From Cyprinodon diabolis (taxonomy: Eukaryota; Chordata; Actinopteri; Cyprinodontiformes; Cyprinodontidae), in contig CM060066.1 in NCBI GenBank assembly GCA_030533445.1, positions 37,738,235-37,802,234 on the forward strand: a DNA stretch of 64,000 bases, in the 5' to 3' direction. A program made the position numbers and the translations under genes. Numbering within the stretch: position 1 is the first letter of the stretch; the number at the start of each line of letters is the position of its first letter. A model generated the notes under the pieces. That model was not told the origin of the DNA. It searched no databases and saw nothing but the letters and a program-made list of their open reading frames with translations. This document shows positions 37,501 through 51,800 of the stretch, in pieces.

Positions 37501-40500
37501 CCCTGATGAAAGTCCCCTGCTGAAGGCTGGCCAGGAAATTAGGTCATAATGAAGAAAATAATGCCTAATGATCCCATTTGAAGTTATTCAGTAGTAAATA
37601 ATGAAGCCTCCTAGTATTTCAATGTAAAGGTTGACTGAAAATTTCCAATAAAGTATGGTAAGCATGGTAGAAATCATTGACAGACATTTCTCTTGTTATA
37701 AATAGTAACATCGTTGCTGCTTTAAAATTCAGGGGAGGCAACAGCAGAGGGAAACCAGATGAAGCAGCAGCTTGGAGGTCAAAATTTAGCTATACCTTCA
37801 GTGGGGTTGATAGCTGCTGGTAAGCTCTCCCATGGGAGGGTCCAAGCAGGGCGAGGATGAGGAGAGAAGACTGCCTCGATGCCATTTTCCTGCAAGAAAT
37901 ATACACGGAGACAAAATATCATTAAAAATGTATGTGGTCCAAACAGCTCAGTGGAGAAGCTCCATAAGATGTGTTAATAAAAATGTTAATCAACATTCAT
38001 GAGTTACTTTGCATTGCTATACATTGTTGTTTCAAGCATTAATCTCTGAAATTATTTTATTGCTTCATACATTTAAGACTCATTGCCTTGACTTCAATAC
38101 AGAAAACTTAAAAGTCCCTGCTGGACATTAAGGTGGATATTAATACAGCAAGTTGGAAGTAAAGGTGAATGGACCACAACATCATGACAGTAGGCTAGCA
38201 AATAAATACTGATATTCTAGTAATAACCATACGTGTGCAGCCTTAAAGGTATAGTGGAGGACATTCTTTTTCCGGATGAATCATAAAAATAAGTGGTCCT
38301 CCTAATTGTCAGTCATTCCGGTGAAATGTTCACGTAAGGCCGTCTTACGTGCTCGTCCCATTTTTATTTACTGGTGGTGAGTCTGCCATAGTGGAAAAAT
38401 TGCAAATCTTTTGGAAAGTAAGCTTGTATGAGCAACTTTTAAACAGAGCGTGCACGAGAAGAAATGGGCTCGTACATGCTCTTGCAAGCGTTACATAGAC
38501 GTCCCCTCTCGGGAGCGGATACAGGGTTGTGCATTTTTTTGTGGTTGTTGTAAAAACTACCTTTAAAGCTTGATTAAAGTCTTGCTTCAGAATGAACCTG
38601 AAGAAAAGTTGTAGCTGGTTATACTTGACCACTGCTTTGATGCGGTATTTAATAAGGACAGGGGGCAGTACACTACATACCCACCAGACTTTGTTTAAAA
38701 AGAGAAGAAATTATTTAGGTCACACCCCAAAAATGGCTTTGCACATATTTATGATAATGATGGGAACAGATTTAATAGAATAAAGGGTGTCCAATGTGTG
38801 CTTTGGGGGCCATTTGCAGCCCTTGAAAAAATTTAAGGGGCCCCTGATCACAATTCAAAATTATGTTCAAGCAGCATTGTCTAAAATGTGACAAGGTATT
38901 AGCTTTATTTGAGACATGAAATAATTTCTTAGGTCAATAATACAGCACTTGTAGGGAATAAATGCTCAGAGAAAGTGAAAGTGTCCCGGGACCACTGGTA
39001 AATAACAGCTGCACATTTCATAAGTACATTAAAATTATAGTCTTGCAGTTTTTCAATTGGGTTTTATTTTTAACATCTTAGATTTGCTTTGTTCTCAAAT
39101 TAAATTGAAGAATCTAAGTCGTGTTTATATTGCAGATCACATTAGGGCCCCAACTAATGATTAATTTGCAAACTGATCAATCTGTCGATTATTTTTACTT
39201 AAGGAGGCTGAATACAGTATATTGACAGACAAAAAAACCTTACCGGTATCTCAAATGAAAAATGTTTTGTTTTTTTACAATTTTGGTATACTGTTCTAAG
39301 TGGGTTGCTCTGACAGCTAAAATCATGTTTTACAGTCTCTAAACTCCAGTTAACAATTTCTAAATTAGTTTATGATTATTGCAATAATCGATTAATCTGA
39401 TTAATTGTTTTAGCCCTAGATCACATATATTGTTTCATTTATAAATGCAATTATATAGTGTGTAAGTAGCATGTAGATATACATATGCTTAAAGGTAAAT
39501 ACTGTACTCTTTGACCCATTTAATAATTTTTTTAACAACCCCCATTTAATGTTTGAGTTAAATGTTTTCTCTGTTTAAAACTAAATCCATAAGAAAAAAT
39601 AAAAACATTGTTGTGTCTGTAGCGACTGCTTCCTGCTGCCCCCCTCACTTTTTATATGTTAAATATAATTGCTTAATAGAAATCTTATTTAGTTCTTTTT
39701 TAAGAAGAAAAAATAATCAATTTAAAGCCAACTTTAGCTGTTAGTTTGGAGTGACAGATGCTATTGTGCGAGTCACAGAATTTTCCCTCCCACCCAGTTC
39801 ACTTAAACTGACGTGAGAAAGTAACGAGTCACTTAGTGCATGGACTAGATCCAGCTCATTTACACAGATGATTTGAACCTTTGAACAAATCACAAATTAC
39901 ACAAAATGAAACTTATCCTTAACATTTTAAAAATTACATAGCACATATCAATTCTTTTAATACTTAAATGCATTTATAGGTAAAAAATGTATCCATGAAC
40001 TACAGCTTTAATGTGGTGTTACTGGTGTTTGTGACTGCATATTAAAGAAGGTTCTTTGCTCAGGTTTTTCTCATCTTCTGTCTATAATGCACTACAGACA
40101 TGCATCTATTGAATCTATAGGAATTAAATGTTTTGGATTGCATCGCTCAAGTGAATTAATTACTCAATGATATTCTAATTTACTGAGATGCACCCACATT
40201 GATTACCTGATAACAACCAAGTTAGAGCTTTTCTGTAGAGGAAGTTTGGAGCTTTCAGGTGTGTGTTAAAACCATGCAGAGAGGAGAGACAGCAGCAGTG
40301 ATCCTAGAGAATAACAACTGCTGCTGTCCATCAATCTGCCGACTTTAAAGCCAAGCCCAGACAATGTGCAGTCCTTCTTTCTGCAGCCAGATAAGGCTAC
40401 TGACAAGTGGAAAATATTTACCACTCTAGCCCATTTCCCAGGAGTGGGCATACCAAGTTCAAGCAAAGAGCAGAATACAGTTCCCCAATAATCTGTAGAA

Positions 40501-43500
40501 TAAAACCTAGATTGTAAGGAAAAAAAGGAAAGAATTCTCAAACAAGAGATGTCTATTTTTAATATGGTAGCTTTAAGCTGTTATAGCTGTGTCGCTACAA
40601 ACCAATAGGAGGGGAACAATTCTTTTTAACAGAAAAATCCAAAGTGAAATCATATGAGCTAATTCTGCAGCCAGAGGATGTGCATATATTTCAAACTTGG
40701 GTACACCAGAAAATACTCTGTCCAGTGGTTAGAGGTTAATTTAAACTATGACACCAAAGTACTGATCCCAAACATGGTGGCAAATCTGTAAGAAAGTAAT
40801 TGAAATGAGAATAAAAGAAGTTAGACAATAAATATCTGCAAATCTCTTCTTTGTAGAAAGAAGGTTGGAAATATCTCTGATAGGTCCGTACCGAAACTGC
40901 TTGGTTGAAGTTGCTGATACATAAATGTGCACTAAAAACTAATGGATCAAATGTATTAGTCGCTGCTTCAATGCCTTAGCTTTCTGCCAGTTGTTGAAAA
41001 TAAATTATTATTTCTAAAAACACCCGAGGATGCAGAACCTATATTTGAACTATTGAGAAATAGACATTTTTTCTGCCTTTTTGGTTTGAATGTGGAATAT
41101 AACTATTATAACTCAAGTAAATAGGATGTCATATCTATCATAAAATAAATCACTAATGATTAAAGAGGAAGAAATCATTGAAATAGAGTAATACAATGAG
41201 CAACCCTTTTTAGATGCACTCCACAGTTTGCATGACTGGGAAATCGGAGCTGGTTAATGAGCTCAAACATGCCTCAAAGGTTTCTTTTTTTTTTTTTGGT
41301 AAAAGCAAAAACAAAAACATCCCAAAAATAACAGGAAGCCCTTTGGAGCATTAGCAGATTAATGTGGGCCAACACAGAATGGCAACATTAGCACAAAACA
41401 GCAGCTCCAACAGTGGCGGTATACAGTGGGGCAAAAAAGTATTTAGTCAGCCACCAATAGTGCAAGTTCTCCCACTCAAAAAGATGAGAGAGGCCGGTAA
41501 TTTTCATCATAGATATACCTCAACTATGAGAGACAAAATGAGAAAAAAAAAATCCAGAAAATCACATTGTCTGATTTTTAAAGAATTTATTTACAAAATA
41601 TGCTGGAAAATAAGTATTTGGTCAGTTACAAACAAGCAAGATTTCTGGCTCTCACAGACCTGTAACTTCTTCTGTAAGAGGCTCCTCTGTCCTCCACTCG
41701 TTACCTTCATTAATGGCACCTGTTTGAACCCGTTATCAGTATAAAAGACACCTGTCCACAACCTCAAACAGTCACACTCTAAACTCCACCATGGCCAAAA
41801 CTAGAGAGCTGTCAAAGGACACCCGAAACAAAATTATAGACCTGCACCAGGCTGGAAAGTCTGAATCTGCAATAGGTAAACAGCTTGGTGTGAAGAAATC
41901 AACTGTGGAATCAATTATTAGAAAATGGAAAACACACAAGACCACTGATAATCTTCCCTGATCTGGGGCTCCACGCAAGATCTCACCCCGTGGGGTCAAA
42001 ATGATCACAAGAACGGTGAGTAAAAATCCCAGAACGACACGGGGGGACCTAGTGAATGACCTGCAGAGAGCTGGGACCAAAGTAACAAAGGCTACCATCA
42101 GTAACACACTACGCCGCCAGGGACTCAAATCCTGCAGTGCCAGACGTGTCCCCCTGCTTAAGCCAGTACATGTCAAGGCCCGTCTCAAGTTTGCTAGAGA
42201 GCATTTGGATGATCCAGACGATGACTGGGAGAATATCATATGGTCAGATGAAACCAAAAGAGAACTTTTTGGTAAAAACTCTACTCGTCGTGTTTGTAGG
42301 AGAGAGAATGCTGAGTTGCATCCAAAGAACACCATACCTACAGTGAAGCATGGGGGTGGAAACATCATGCTTTGGGGCTGTTTTTCTGCTAAGGGACCAG
42401 GACGACTGATCCGTGTGAAGGAAAGAATGAATGGGGCCATGTATCGTCAAATTCTGAGTGAAAACCTCCTTCCATCAGCAAGGGCATTGAAGATGAAAGG
42501 TGGCTGGGTCTTTCAGCATGACAATGATCCCAAACACACCGCCCGGGTAACGAAGGAGTGGCTTCGTAAGAAGCATTTCAAGGTCCTGGAGTGGCCTAGC
42601 CAGTCTCCAGATCTCAACCCCATAGAAAATCTTTGGAGGGAGTTGAAAGTCCGTGTTGCCCAGCGAAAGCCCCAGAACATCACTGCTCTAGAGGAGATCT
42701 GCATGGAGGAATGGGCCAAAATACCAGCAACAGTGTGTGAAAACCTTGTGAAGACTTACAGAAAACGTTTGATCTCTGTCATTGCCAACAAAGGGTATAT
42801 AACAAAGAATTGAGATGAACTTTTGTTATTGACCAAATACTTATTTTCCACCATATTTTGCAAATAAATTCTTTAAAAATCAGACAATGTGATTTTCTGA
42901 ATTTTTTTTCTTCTCATTTTGTCTCTCATAGTTGAGGTATATCTATGATGAAAATTACCGCCCTCTCTCATCTTTTTAAGTGGGAGAACTTGCACTATTG
43001 GCGGCTGACTAAATACTTTTTTGCCCCACTGTAATTAAAGCAAAGGGGAGTTTTAAGGACACCTGCGTACTTACAGGCTCTCGGGCTGGAAGTACTGGTT
43101 TAACTCTTCAGGCAACCATTTACCACATTACCCTCCCAGCTACCGTGCTGCTCCAACCCATTAGCAGCACTCTCTCTGCTCTCTGGAGCATTTTTTGCAT
43201 CAGCTTTCAGAAAGTTATCCTACTGAGCTGGAAATCAAGAGCAACGCTGTGCTACACATTTGACTGAAAATCCTGTTTACTAATAATAATAATATGCCAA
43301 CATATTTATCTACAATTACTACTGAAAATAGGCAATAGTAATAAGTTTAACGATAATGTAGTCATAAATACTTCAGCTGTCTCGATCCGATAAAAAATAT
43401 AACACTGGAGTCCTGCACATAAGAATTTTAGAGGATTATTAGAACAATTGGTGAATGGCTAAGAAAAGGATTTTATCTGAAAAAAGAGGTCTGATCATTT

Positions 43501-45847
43501 TAGTCAATGTTTTGGAGTTGAAAAAACAGTGTGACTGCTTTACTTTTCCATTTTTCCATTCTTACTTCCTGTCAGATCGACTGAGACCAGATCTGGCCTC
43601 TGTCAGATTTAAGAAGTTTTTATTGGTGCTGAAAATGTTTTAGAGCTTAAATCTTTTTTCAATTCCTTTTCTTTTCTTAGGATTTCTTTTCTAGGTCTTT
43701 TCTTGACCTGCCAATGAACTGCAGATGGGAATCTCCACAAGCTCCAGGAATATTTCTTCAGAAAACAACATGGCTACAACTAATCTGATGGTGGACCACC
43801 AGACTCAAGAGTGTTTATACCAGAACATGTACTAATAATCCTCAGAAAAACTAACAGCAGCCAGATTTATAAACACAAAGCAGTCTGTGAGCAGACACAA
43901 AACTCCAACTTCAGTTTCGGTTCTAATAAGATCGCAGTTTCATTAGTGTTATCGAAAAGTTTTCTTTTTATCTCACAACTTTACACTTTATTTAGTTAAT
44001 TTCCCAAATTGGATGTGTTCTACTCTACTACTCATGACCTTCCCTCAGATTTCTCCATGGGTCTGACTAACTTAGACCTTCATCTGTGATGGTCAGGGTG
44101 GCCCCATACAAGTCATCCAGTTCTTATTGCTACACACATTAGAACACTTGTTTTTTGTGTTTGATCATCTGCGATCCAGTATGTTTTTTTTAGGGTTATT
44201 TGGTACAATGCATCATATAGTGTATATATGTTTGAATTATACACCACCCCTTTTTAAATACAGTCAAAACTCAAAGGTTACCAATCAACCTGATTCGGTT
44301 AGACCAGTTCTGTCGGAAAGAACAGCCCCAAAGTCAATGGGATGTGATATGTAATTAAACTAAATAACATCCAGATGGAGGTTAACTTCTTTATCAGAAA
44401 AATCTAAATACCTCTCTTTTATTCTGGTGTTTAATAATATATATCTCTCCTTTCTTGTGATTCTAAAACAGAAAAAGTTTAAAAAGTAAAAAAAAAAAAA
44501 GTGTTTAAATAACTCATTTTGTTTGTATTTATACAGCCCTAAAGGTTCGACATTTTATAGATTATTTCCTGTTCTCTTAAGGCATAATTGTAACTTTATT
44601 TTTTATTAACTAAAGTTCACAATGACTCAGTGGACATGGTGTGTTACTTACAGCAACATGGCTGCCCTAACAGTAAAGACAATCCTAATTAGTTTTTTAT
44701 ATCTTCTAACCCATTTTGAGCACATTTTATTATTGATTATCCTGAAAATTAACCTTGTGCTGCAAGCCAGATTGTTGCGAGATCTGAGTTTTGAGTCTTG
44801 AAATACTCCCGCTAATACGTCCGTCTCGTAACAAGCAGCGTGTCGGAACAATGACGTGCCAGCAGTGTATTTTGGAGCGGGACATGTAGGAATGACGACA
44901 GTCAGAAGGGCCTAGTTTCCGGGGCATCACAAACATGTCTAAGCTGGAGGAATTACCTGTCGATACTGCAACTGATTCAGATTTATCTAAAATAACAATA
45001 ATTGCTCGATAAAAAAAGGAGCAAAGAAAAGCAAAGGAAGCATTACGATTCACTGCTACGATTGGCTTAAAGCATATTACGGAAGGCGGTTACCAGCTGG
45101 CACATCACCCAATCAGCTCCAAGTATTGCACTAAATGTCCCTCCTTATCACAGACAGTTTGAATGGCAGCCATCCCAGATTGATAATGTAGAACTCAACC
45201 CAGTTCTACACATATCAATCTGGTTACTGTCAGGTTACCTGTAAAATCACCAGAATCTATGTTTCTCTGAATGGTTAAAAACAGCTTAAGTTCATACAGT
45301 TATTACATCCATCTGAAACTGGAGTGAGGAAAAGTAATGAAGACTAGGGCTGGGCGATAATTCAATAACGATATATATCGATCGATAGACGTGTGGCGCA
45401 ATAGAAAAAAATAGGCTCGATAAAAGTTCGATAAAGAAACGCAGTTTTCCTTCCTTCTCATTGTGACCTAGCATGTAGGTTTATGCTAGTCACTACTTCC
45501 TCCCAACCAATCACAATCGCGGACCCAGGCATGGCGTCACAAAGCGCCGCCCTCTCAAACCACAACACAGAGCACATGCAGATGTCGCAGCAGGAGAGGC
45601 GGAGGAAATTGTTCCAAAGAAGGGTTTTGTAGTTCGCCAGATTGGCAGTATTTTGGTCATGGCAAGTCGGACAAAAAACAAACCACAGTCATCTGTAAAA
45701 TGTGCAGGGAACCAGTGAAAACCAAGTCTGATAACACAACCAACTTTTTTTTTTTTTTATCATCTCAGCCGCTCACACCCGCAGGAGTACGAGATGTGTA
45801 GGCCTCGCCGCGACTCTCCTCCGAGAAATCTTTGGGAATTTCGGGAA

Positions 45848-45878
<31 letters not shown>

Positions 45879-48800
45879 TATTCAGTTCTGGGCAGTTTCC
45901 CACGTAGTTCTAACAATTGAGAGAAAAATGCTGAGGGGCCAGCAACTTCAAAGTAATAACTCAGGTTAAAGCAGGAAACTAAGCTGAACCAGGTTTATTT
46001 GTTATATTTATTTTGGTCACTTTAGTTTATTCTTTGTCAGTATTTAATAACATAACTCAGGTCTTTTAAGTTATTTTTCTTTAAAACAATTCTGTTATGG
46101 TTAAAAAAGTTGGTTAAATAAATATTTAATTGGAAGTCTGTGTTTGTGTTCTTTATTAAAATTAAATCATTTAGCAATATCATAAAAAGTCCAGGCAGAG
46201 CTGCACATAAAATATGGTTTCAAATCTTTTCAATAATTATCGATATCGATCAATATGCATTTTTTTTTATCGATAAGCTTTTTTTCTATATCGCCCAGCC
46301 CTAATGAAGACTCTTAAAAGCTTTGGAAATATTCTGAAATTTTTGGAAAATGTACAGTTTTGTTATCTCAACAAGCTGAAACCATGTACTGAAATAATAT
46401 TCATCGGTCAAGCAAAGGGCTCATGAGCAGTTTACCACATCTAAATATACTTTGCAGACATTTTTAAAGAAAACTTGCTACCAAATCACCATTTTAGGCA
46501 AAGAAAGTAAGTTTCATAGCTTGAAGCTCCACGTGTCCGCTGAAACACACCGCCTGCCTCTGTAATCCCTGTTTTTGAACAACAGCTTCCCTTTGGGACC
46601 AATTACTTCTACTGAAATAACATTTTCCGCAGTGTTTAAATCAGCCAGCTCCTTTTACTGGTTTAAAATTGTTTTCTGGATAATTCCAGTTCTTGCATTT
46701 AAGCCTCCCGTTAGATCTTAGTGGAAAGTGAACACTCTGCTTTCCGGGCTTGTCTGTGTTTTGTGTTTCTTTGCACCTCATTGCGGCCAGTTTGACTGAT
46801 GCGCATCGGTTGGTGTTAACTCATATGAGAAAAGGAGAAATTGACAGAGTTTATGAGCTATTTGTTATGTGGATAACAGAGAGAGAGAGATAGATTGATT
46901 GCCAAACCTTATTTCCTCCACACAGTCACAGGATCCACATGCATTGGCCAAGAAAGCACAACAGCTGCACTCCAGACAAAACAGTGGCGACACGTAGCCA
47001 TCGTTCTAATCCCTCTAAGCAGAGAGTGAATGGTGGATATTGTGTCTATGCATGCAGACATTCCTCTCAGTTTTAAAGTCTGATCTCAACTCGGAATAAA
47101 AATTCATTTGTTCACATCTGGACCTGACTTAAATTTCATCCACCGACATTGCAAATAAGAGAAGCACTCCATCCTGACCACCCAGCGCACTCAGCCTTAT
47201 CCAACCCCCCCGTCCCACACACAAACACACACCTACTTATTTTTTTTTCTCAACCCTCCCCGCTCCTGTCACTCAAAATAAGAAAAAAAAACTCACAGTT
47301 TTATTAAACCAGACCCAACAGGAAGTCTAAGAAATATCTCCAGACAAATCGGCTAGGGTGGCGCTGGGAGGTGGCAGCAGGAGGATGAAGAGACTAACAG
47401 CTCACTGAGGAGAAGTTGGGGGGGTTGAGGGGGGGCAACAGATCTGATTATCTCCTGCAGGAAAAGCTTGTTGAAATATGTAGCAGATGAGAACTGGGAG
47501 GAAGATACAGAGAGAGGTGCATTCAGGTTCAAGTGTGTCAAAAACTGAGATTGCAAAACACTTGATCTCTGCAGAATTTTATTCTTTTAATCTTTAAACC
47601 CGAAATATATACAGGGGGAGGGGTTGCTCATTGTTTATTTGAGAGAATATTCCACCCATCAGATGAAACTTCATGGGACCATTGCTGTGGAGCCTTTGGG
47701 GAATAAACAGGCCCATTTATTCCTCAGTATCAAACAGCTTCTGTTTTACTCATCTGTGGGCTTGAGGTAATATTTTTTTGTGTCAGTATCAGTTTTTATA
47801 GAGAGCTTGATGCTAAATAAGCTCAATCTTCCCCAAATGATGATCAATCTGACCAAATGAAACACCTGTTAATAAAATTAGCAGAGTTCACCCACTATTT
47901 ATGTTTTCAGGGACTTCTATCAAAGCATGCCTTTATACTAACAGGTCACAGCACAGATAGAATCTACTTGCACTTTTTGGAAACTTTGTGATCCTAACAT
48001 GGTTTTTCTGCAGTTCTCCAACTGGAAGCTTTAAAGATTTTTATTTTATTTTGTACCTCCCGCACCATCCTCCGCGATCTGCCTGTAGGTAAGATAAACA
48101 ATTTAGCTGGCACAATAAGTTCTTATGTTGTTACTGTAAAGGAACGGAAAGACTCAAATGTTAGAAATTTATATCATCCCACTGCTTAAATATTATCACT
48201 CTGTGAGGTGCAACAACTGACACAAAGAGCAGCCATGAATCATCTGATGCTATTTAACAACCACCAAGTGAGCCTACAAATAATTTCTCGGTGTCCTGGG
48301 AGGGAAATGGGGGGAGTGAGCCACTTAAACATCCTGTCAGGCGTAAAAGTCAAAACATTTTGGAGTTGCAGAAGCAAAGCCCGCAGATGTTGAGCGTAGA
48401 AAAGGTAATTATTTACTTTGAGTTTAGTCATTGTGGGCCTCGGACCACCGACGAAGTGACAGTCCGGCGTCACCTCCTGGTTCTCCTCTGTAGGCTGCAG
48501 ATCATCAGGGTGCTTCTGTTGTGACACCCTGGGGGGACAGGATGAGGGAACCTGGACCTGAGACAGAAGGAGTCCACAATCCTTGGCACCTCGAAGGACC
48601 CCGGGTACTTCCTGAACACGGCTGTACCAGCGCAGCAGACGGGGGAGGTGATGTAGAGTGTCTGGTGCATGGGCCTGGATGGAACACTATTAAAAAAGAA
48701 AAAAAGAAGAGATATTGATTGAATGAATCGACTGATCCGTCGTGTCTATTGAGGCGAGAGGTCCGGTTCCACTAGAAGTCACTCATCACACCTCTGTACA

Positions 48801-51800
48801 CCAAACAAACTCAGAGGGGGGGTAGGCCAAAGACACAAACCGAGAGAGACATGATAACAGAGGCTGCAGTTGACTGTGTGTGACAGACAGGTGACACAGG
48901 GGACACAGGACGAGTGAGAAGGAGCCGGCGGGGACAGCGTGCTTTGTGGACAGAGACGGTCGTTAAAAGGAGACACGCTCCGCTGAGTGTGAAACTGGAA
49001 ACCAGTGGAGCACAGCTGACTGCTAAAAGCCTCGAGGTGAGGACCTCAGCTGGTTCCCACACCAGACGGACAGTTGGAGACAGCTGCGGTGTCAAAACAC
49101 AAAGGTTTGGACTAAGTTTTCTGCCTGACAGCAACATTATTAATTAAAATGTCCCGTCTGGCACTACCAAACAATGAGCAGGAAATTCTGAATGTCTGAG
49201 AAGTTACAATTTTATACTTTTGTAAAAATGACAAATGAAAAAGTTTAAACAGCAGGAAATCCTGCAACTGATAAAAATGACTATGTTAGGTTGATCTGAC
49301 AGAGCAAAGTGATACATCATTTTGAATTGAAAATGCGTGCAACTTTACCAGGCAAATACAAATCTGAAAAGTGTGGCCTGAATTTGTACCCTAAACAATA
49401 TATAGTGCAACTAACAGCTTCCACAGGATTCTATATTAACATAGACGTTTAGATGATGACAGAGATCTAAACTTAATTATTTATTTTATCCCTATATCTA
49501 AAAATATTATGTTCAGCAAAAACCCATCAGACTAAACATACAGTTCTATGGCAAAATAAAGCAGCAAGAGCCTCATGTTGTGAGAAATGTTTGTTTTTTT
49601 TCCCCAAAGAAAAGAGGAAAACCAGTCAAAGTTGATAAATGGAGCTAAATACAGGCCCACCACCAACTGAGGTGGAGCCGTTTTACAAAGAGTAGGCAAA
49701 GAGTGGGCATAATGGATTTAATTAGGACGGGTAAATATGTATCAATGAAACACTTTTTAAACCCACACCCCAAAGAATTTCCTGTCTTTTATATAAAATC
49801 CCTTAATCGGCGCTGCAAGCTTTACCAGGAGAAGCATGTCTTGCAAGTCAATGACTCTATGCAAACAATTGGTTTGATAGAAATTTAACCAATCTGTTTG
49901 AATAGTTCTGTAAAGTGCCCAGAGATGATATCCTATGCGAATTAGATTTTTATAAATAAACTAGAGGTGGGCCATTATCGGCGTTAACGTGCTGCGTTAA
50001 CGGCAGAGTCTTGTCAGGCAATATAAAAAAACATTGCTGTTAATCTATTCTCAAAGTTGGGTTGGAAGCTAGGTCTTTACCAAGTAAGTGATGATGATTT
50101 TCACCTTAATATTTTAGTGCGGATGTATATCTGCGAGAACAAATCGGTCTTCCAACCTGTGTAGCCGTACTGTGAAATTACCACATTGAACGTGATGTTC
50201 TGACATGGATTCAGCTATAAAGCCCCCAGGTTTGCTTCATGGAACATTTATTTTTAAATAAATGGAAATAAATGGAAAACTCTATAAACTAAAGCACCTT
50301 TTGCAATGCATAATTAGTTTACTGCTGGAGTTCTTCAAGTCTCAAGTACCACCTAAACCAAAGCAACTCTTAGCCAATGCAGAAGAAGAAGATGAGAAGT
50401 TCACTTTAGGTAGGCTATGTTATGGAATTTAAAATTTCATTTTCCTGCGACACCAGGAACGATTACCAAAACATTACGTTTGTTTCTTGATGATTGCGTG
50501 GGTGAATGTAGGTAAAGTGGGACGGTTTTTGAAATTGTAGCTTCTGTGCTATTTATTTTACCTGTTTCATTTCTAGAGCTATAGTTTCATAAGATATAAA
50601 CCAAGATTATAGTTAGATTGATAAAATCTATGCCCACCACTAAAATTAACTGAATTGAACTGAATTAAAGTTTGTGCTCTGGGATTTGCAGAGCTTTTGC
50701 ACGGCACATCCAACACACCCATTGTGGATATCAGAGATTATAGAATAACTTGGGGGGTTTAATCAAAGCGGTTTCAAATGGTTTATATCAAAACATTGAA
50801 TTGTCATATTCGCAGCTCCTGCTTCATATGGGACCTGGGCCAGCAGTCTCAGCAGAACCCTCCTCCAGTTCTGCCGGGGGGAGCCCGAGGCACTCATAGA
50901 CCAGCCCCCCAGCAAAATGATGGAATTCCCAGGAGGGTTACTATCCAACAAACACCCCCAGGGACACTAAGAAAGACTGTTACTCCGTAATGCTATGCCA
51001 AAAAAACAGCCATAGACCTACACACTACCCAGAAGCGAAGGGATGCGACCCTCTCGTACCCCGGGCTAAACTCCAACGCGAGACAGCCAATATCAGAGGA
51101 TGAAAGCAGTTCCACCCCTACCCTCTGTCTCTCCCAGCGGGCCACTCCAGAGTAGCAGAGAGTCAAGCCTCTCTCATGTAGCTGGATTCCAGAGCCCACA
51201 CTATGTAATGCCGGTATCCCTCCACCTCCCACAAGCTCAGGCTCTAATATTCCACATCCCCAAAGCCAATCTCAGCCACCGCGGACTGGGTGGCCTCCGC
51301 CTCTGACTGCCACCCAATCCTATTTGCAATGGAAGATGATACTGTGACTAAAACATTGCTTATTATTTTTCTATTATTATGGCAATATAAATTATGACTA
51401 ACTCACATTTTCCATATATATATATATTTTTTTATCCATTCATTTTTCCTGATCTTAATGCAACAGGTACTCTTCCTGAGATTTTGGATCTCAGCCAATA
51501 AACTGTAACTCAAGCATGGGCATCAGTTCTGCTGAAACTCTCATCAGATGTGCATAAAAATGCTATATGCATGCAGAATTAGCATGCATGGCATCCTATC
51601 TAATATAGAAATGCTCTTATGCCATAGCACTTGTACACATAATGATATTGTGGTTCTTTAGATATATTGTGCAGCACTACTACTGAAATGGATAATGCTT
51701 CTCAGAATTCTGTGCATGCTTTGGAAGTAAAATCAACCCCTGTTTCAATTACTTTAAATGCAAACTATGAAGAGGAGATCATTACGGGATAATGAATATT

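Noticed and set aside
41772..42440. 222-codon minus-strand frame
   Set aside because: Antisense shadow of the Tc1 transposase at 41791-42813.
48470..48687. Two minus-strand frames resembling cysteine- or proline-rich proteins
   Set aside because: They are other reading phases of the third GSTCD coding exon (48417-48686).
48811..49147. Overlapping frames on both strands in a GC-richer patch
   Set aside because: Neither strand resembles a known protein, no splice signals fit, and the patch falls in a GSTCD intron.
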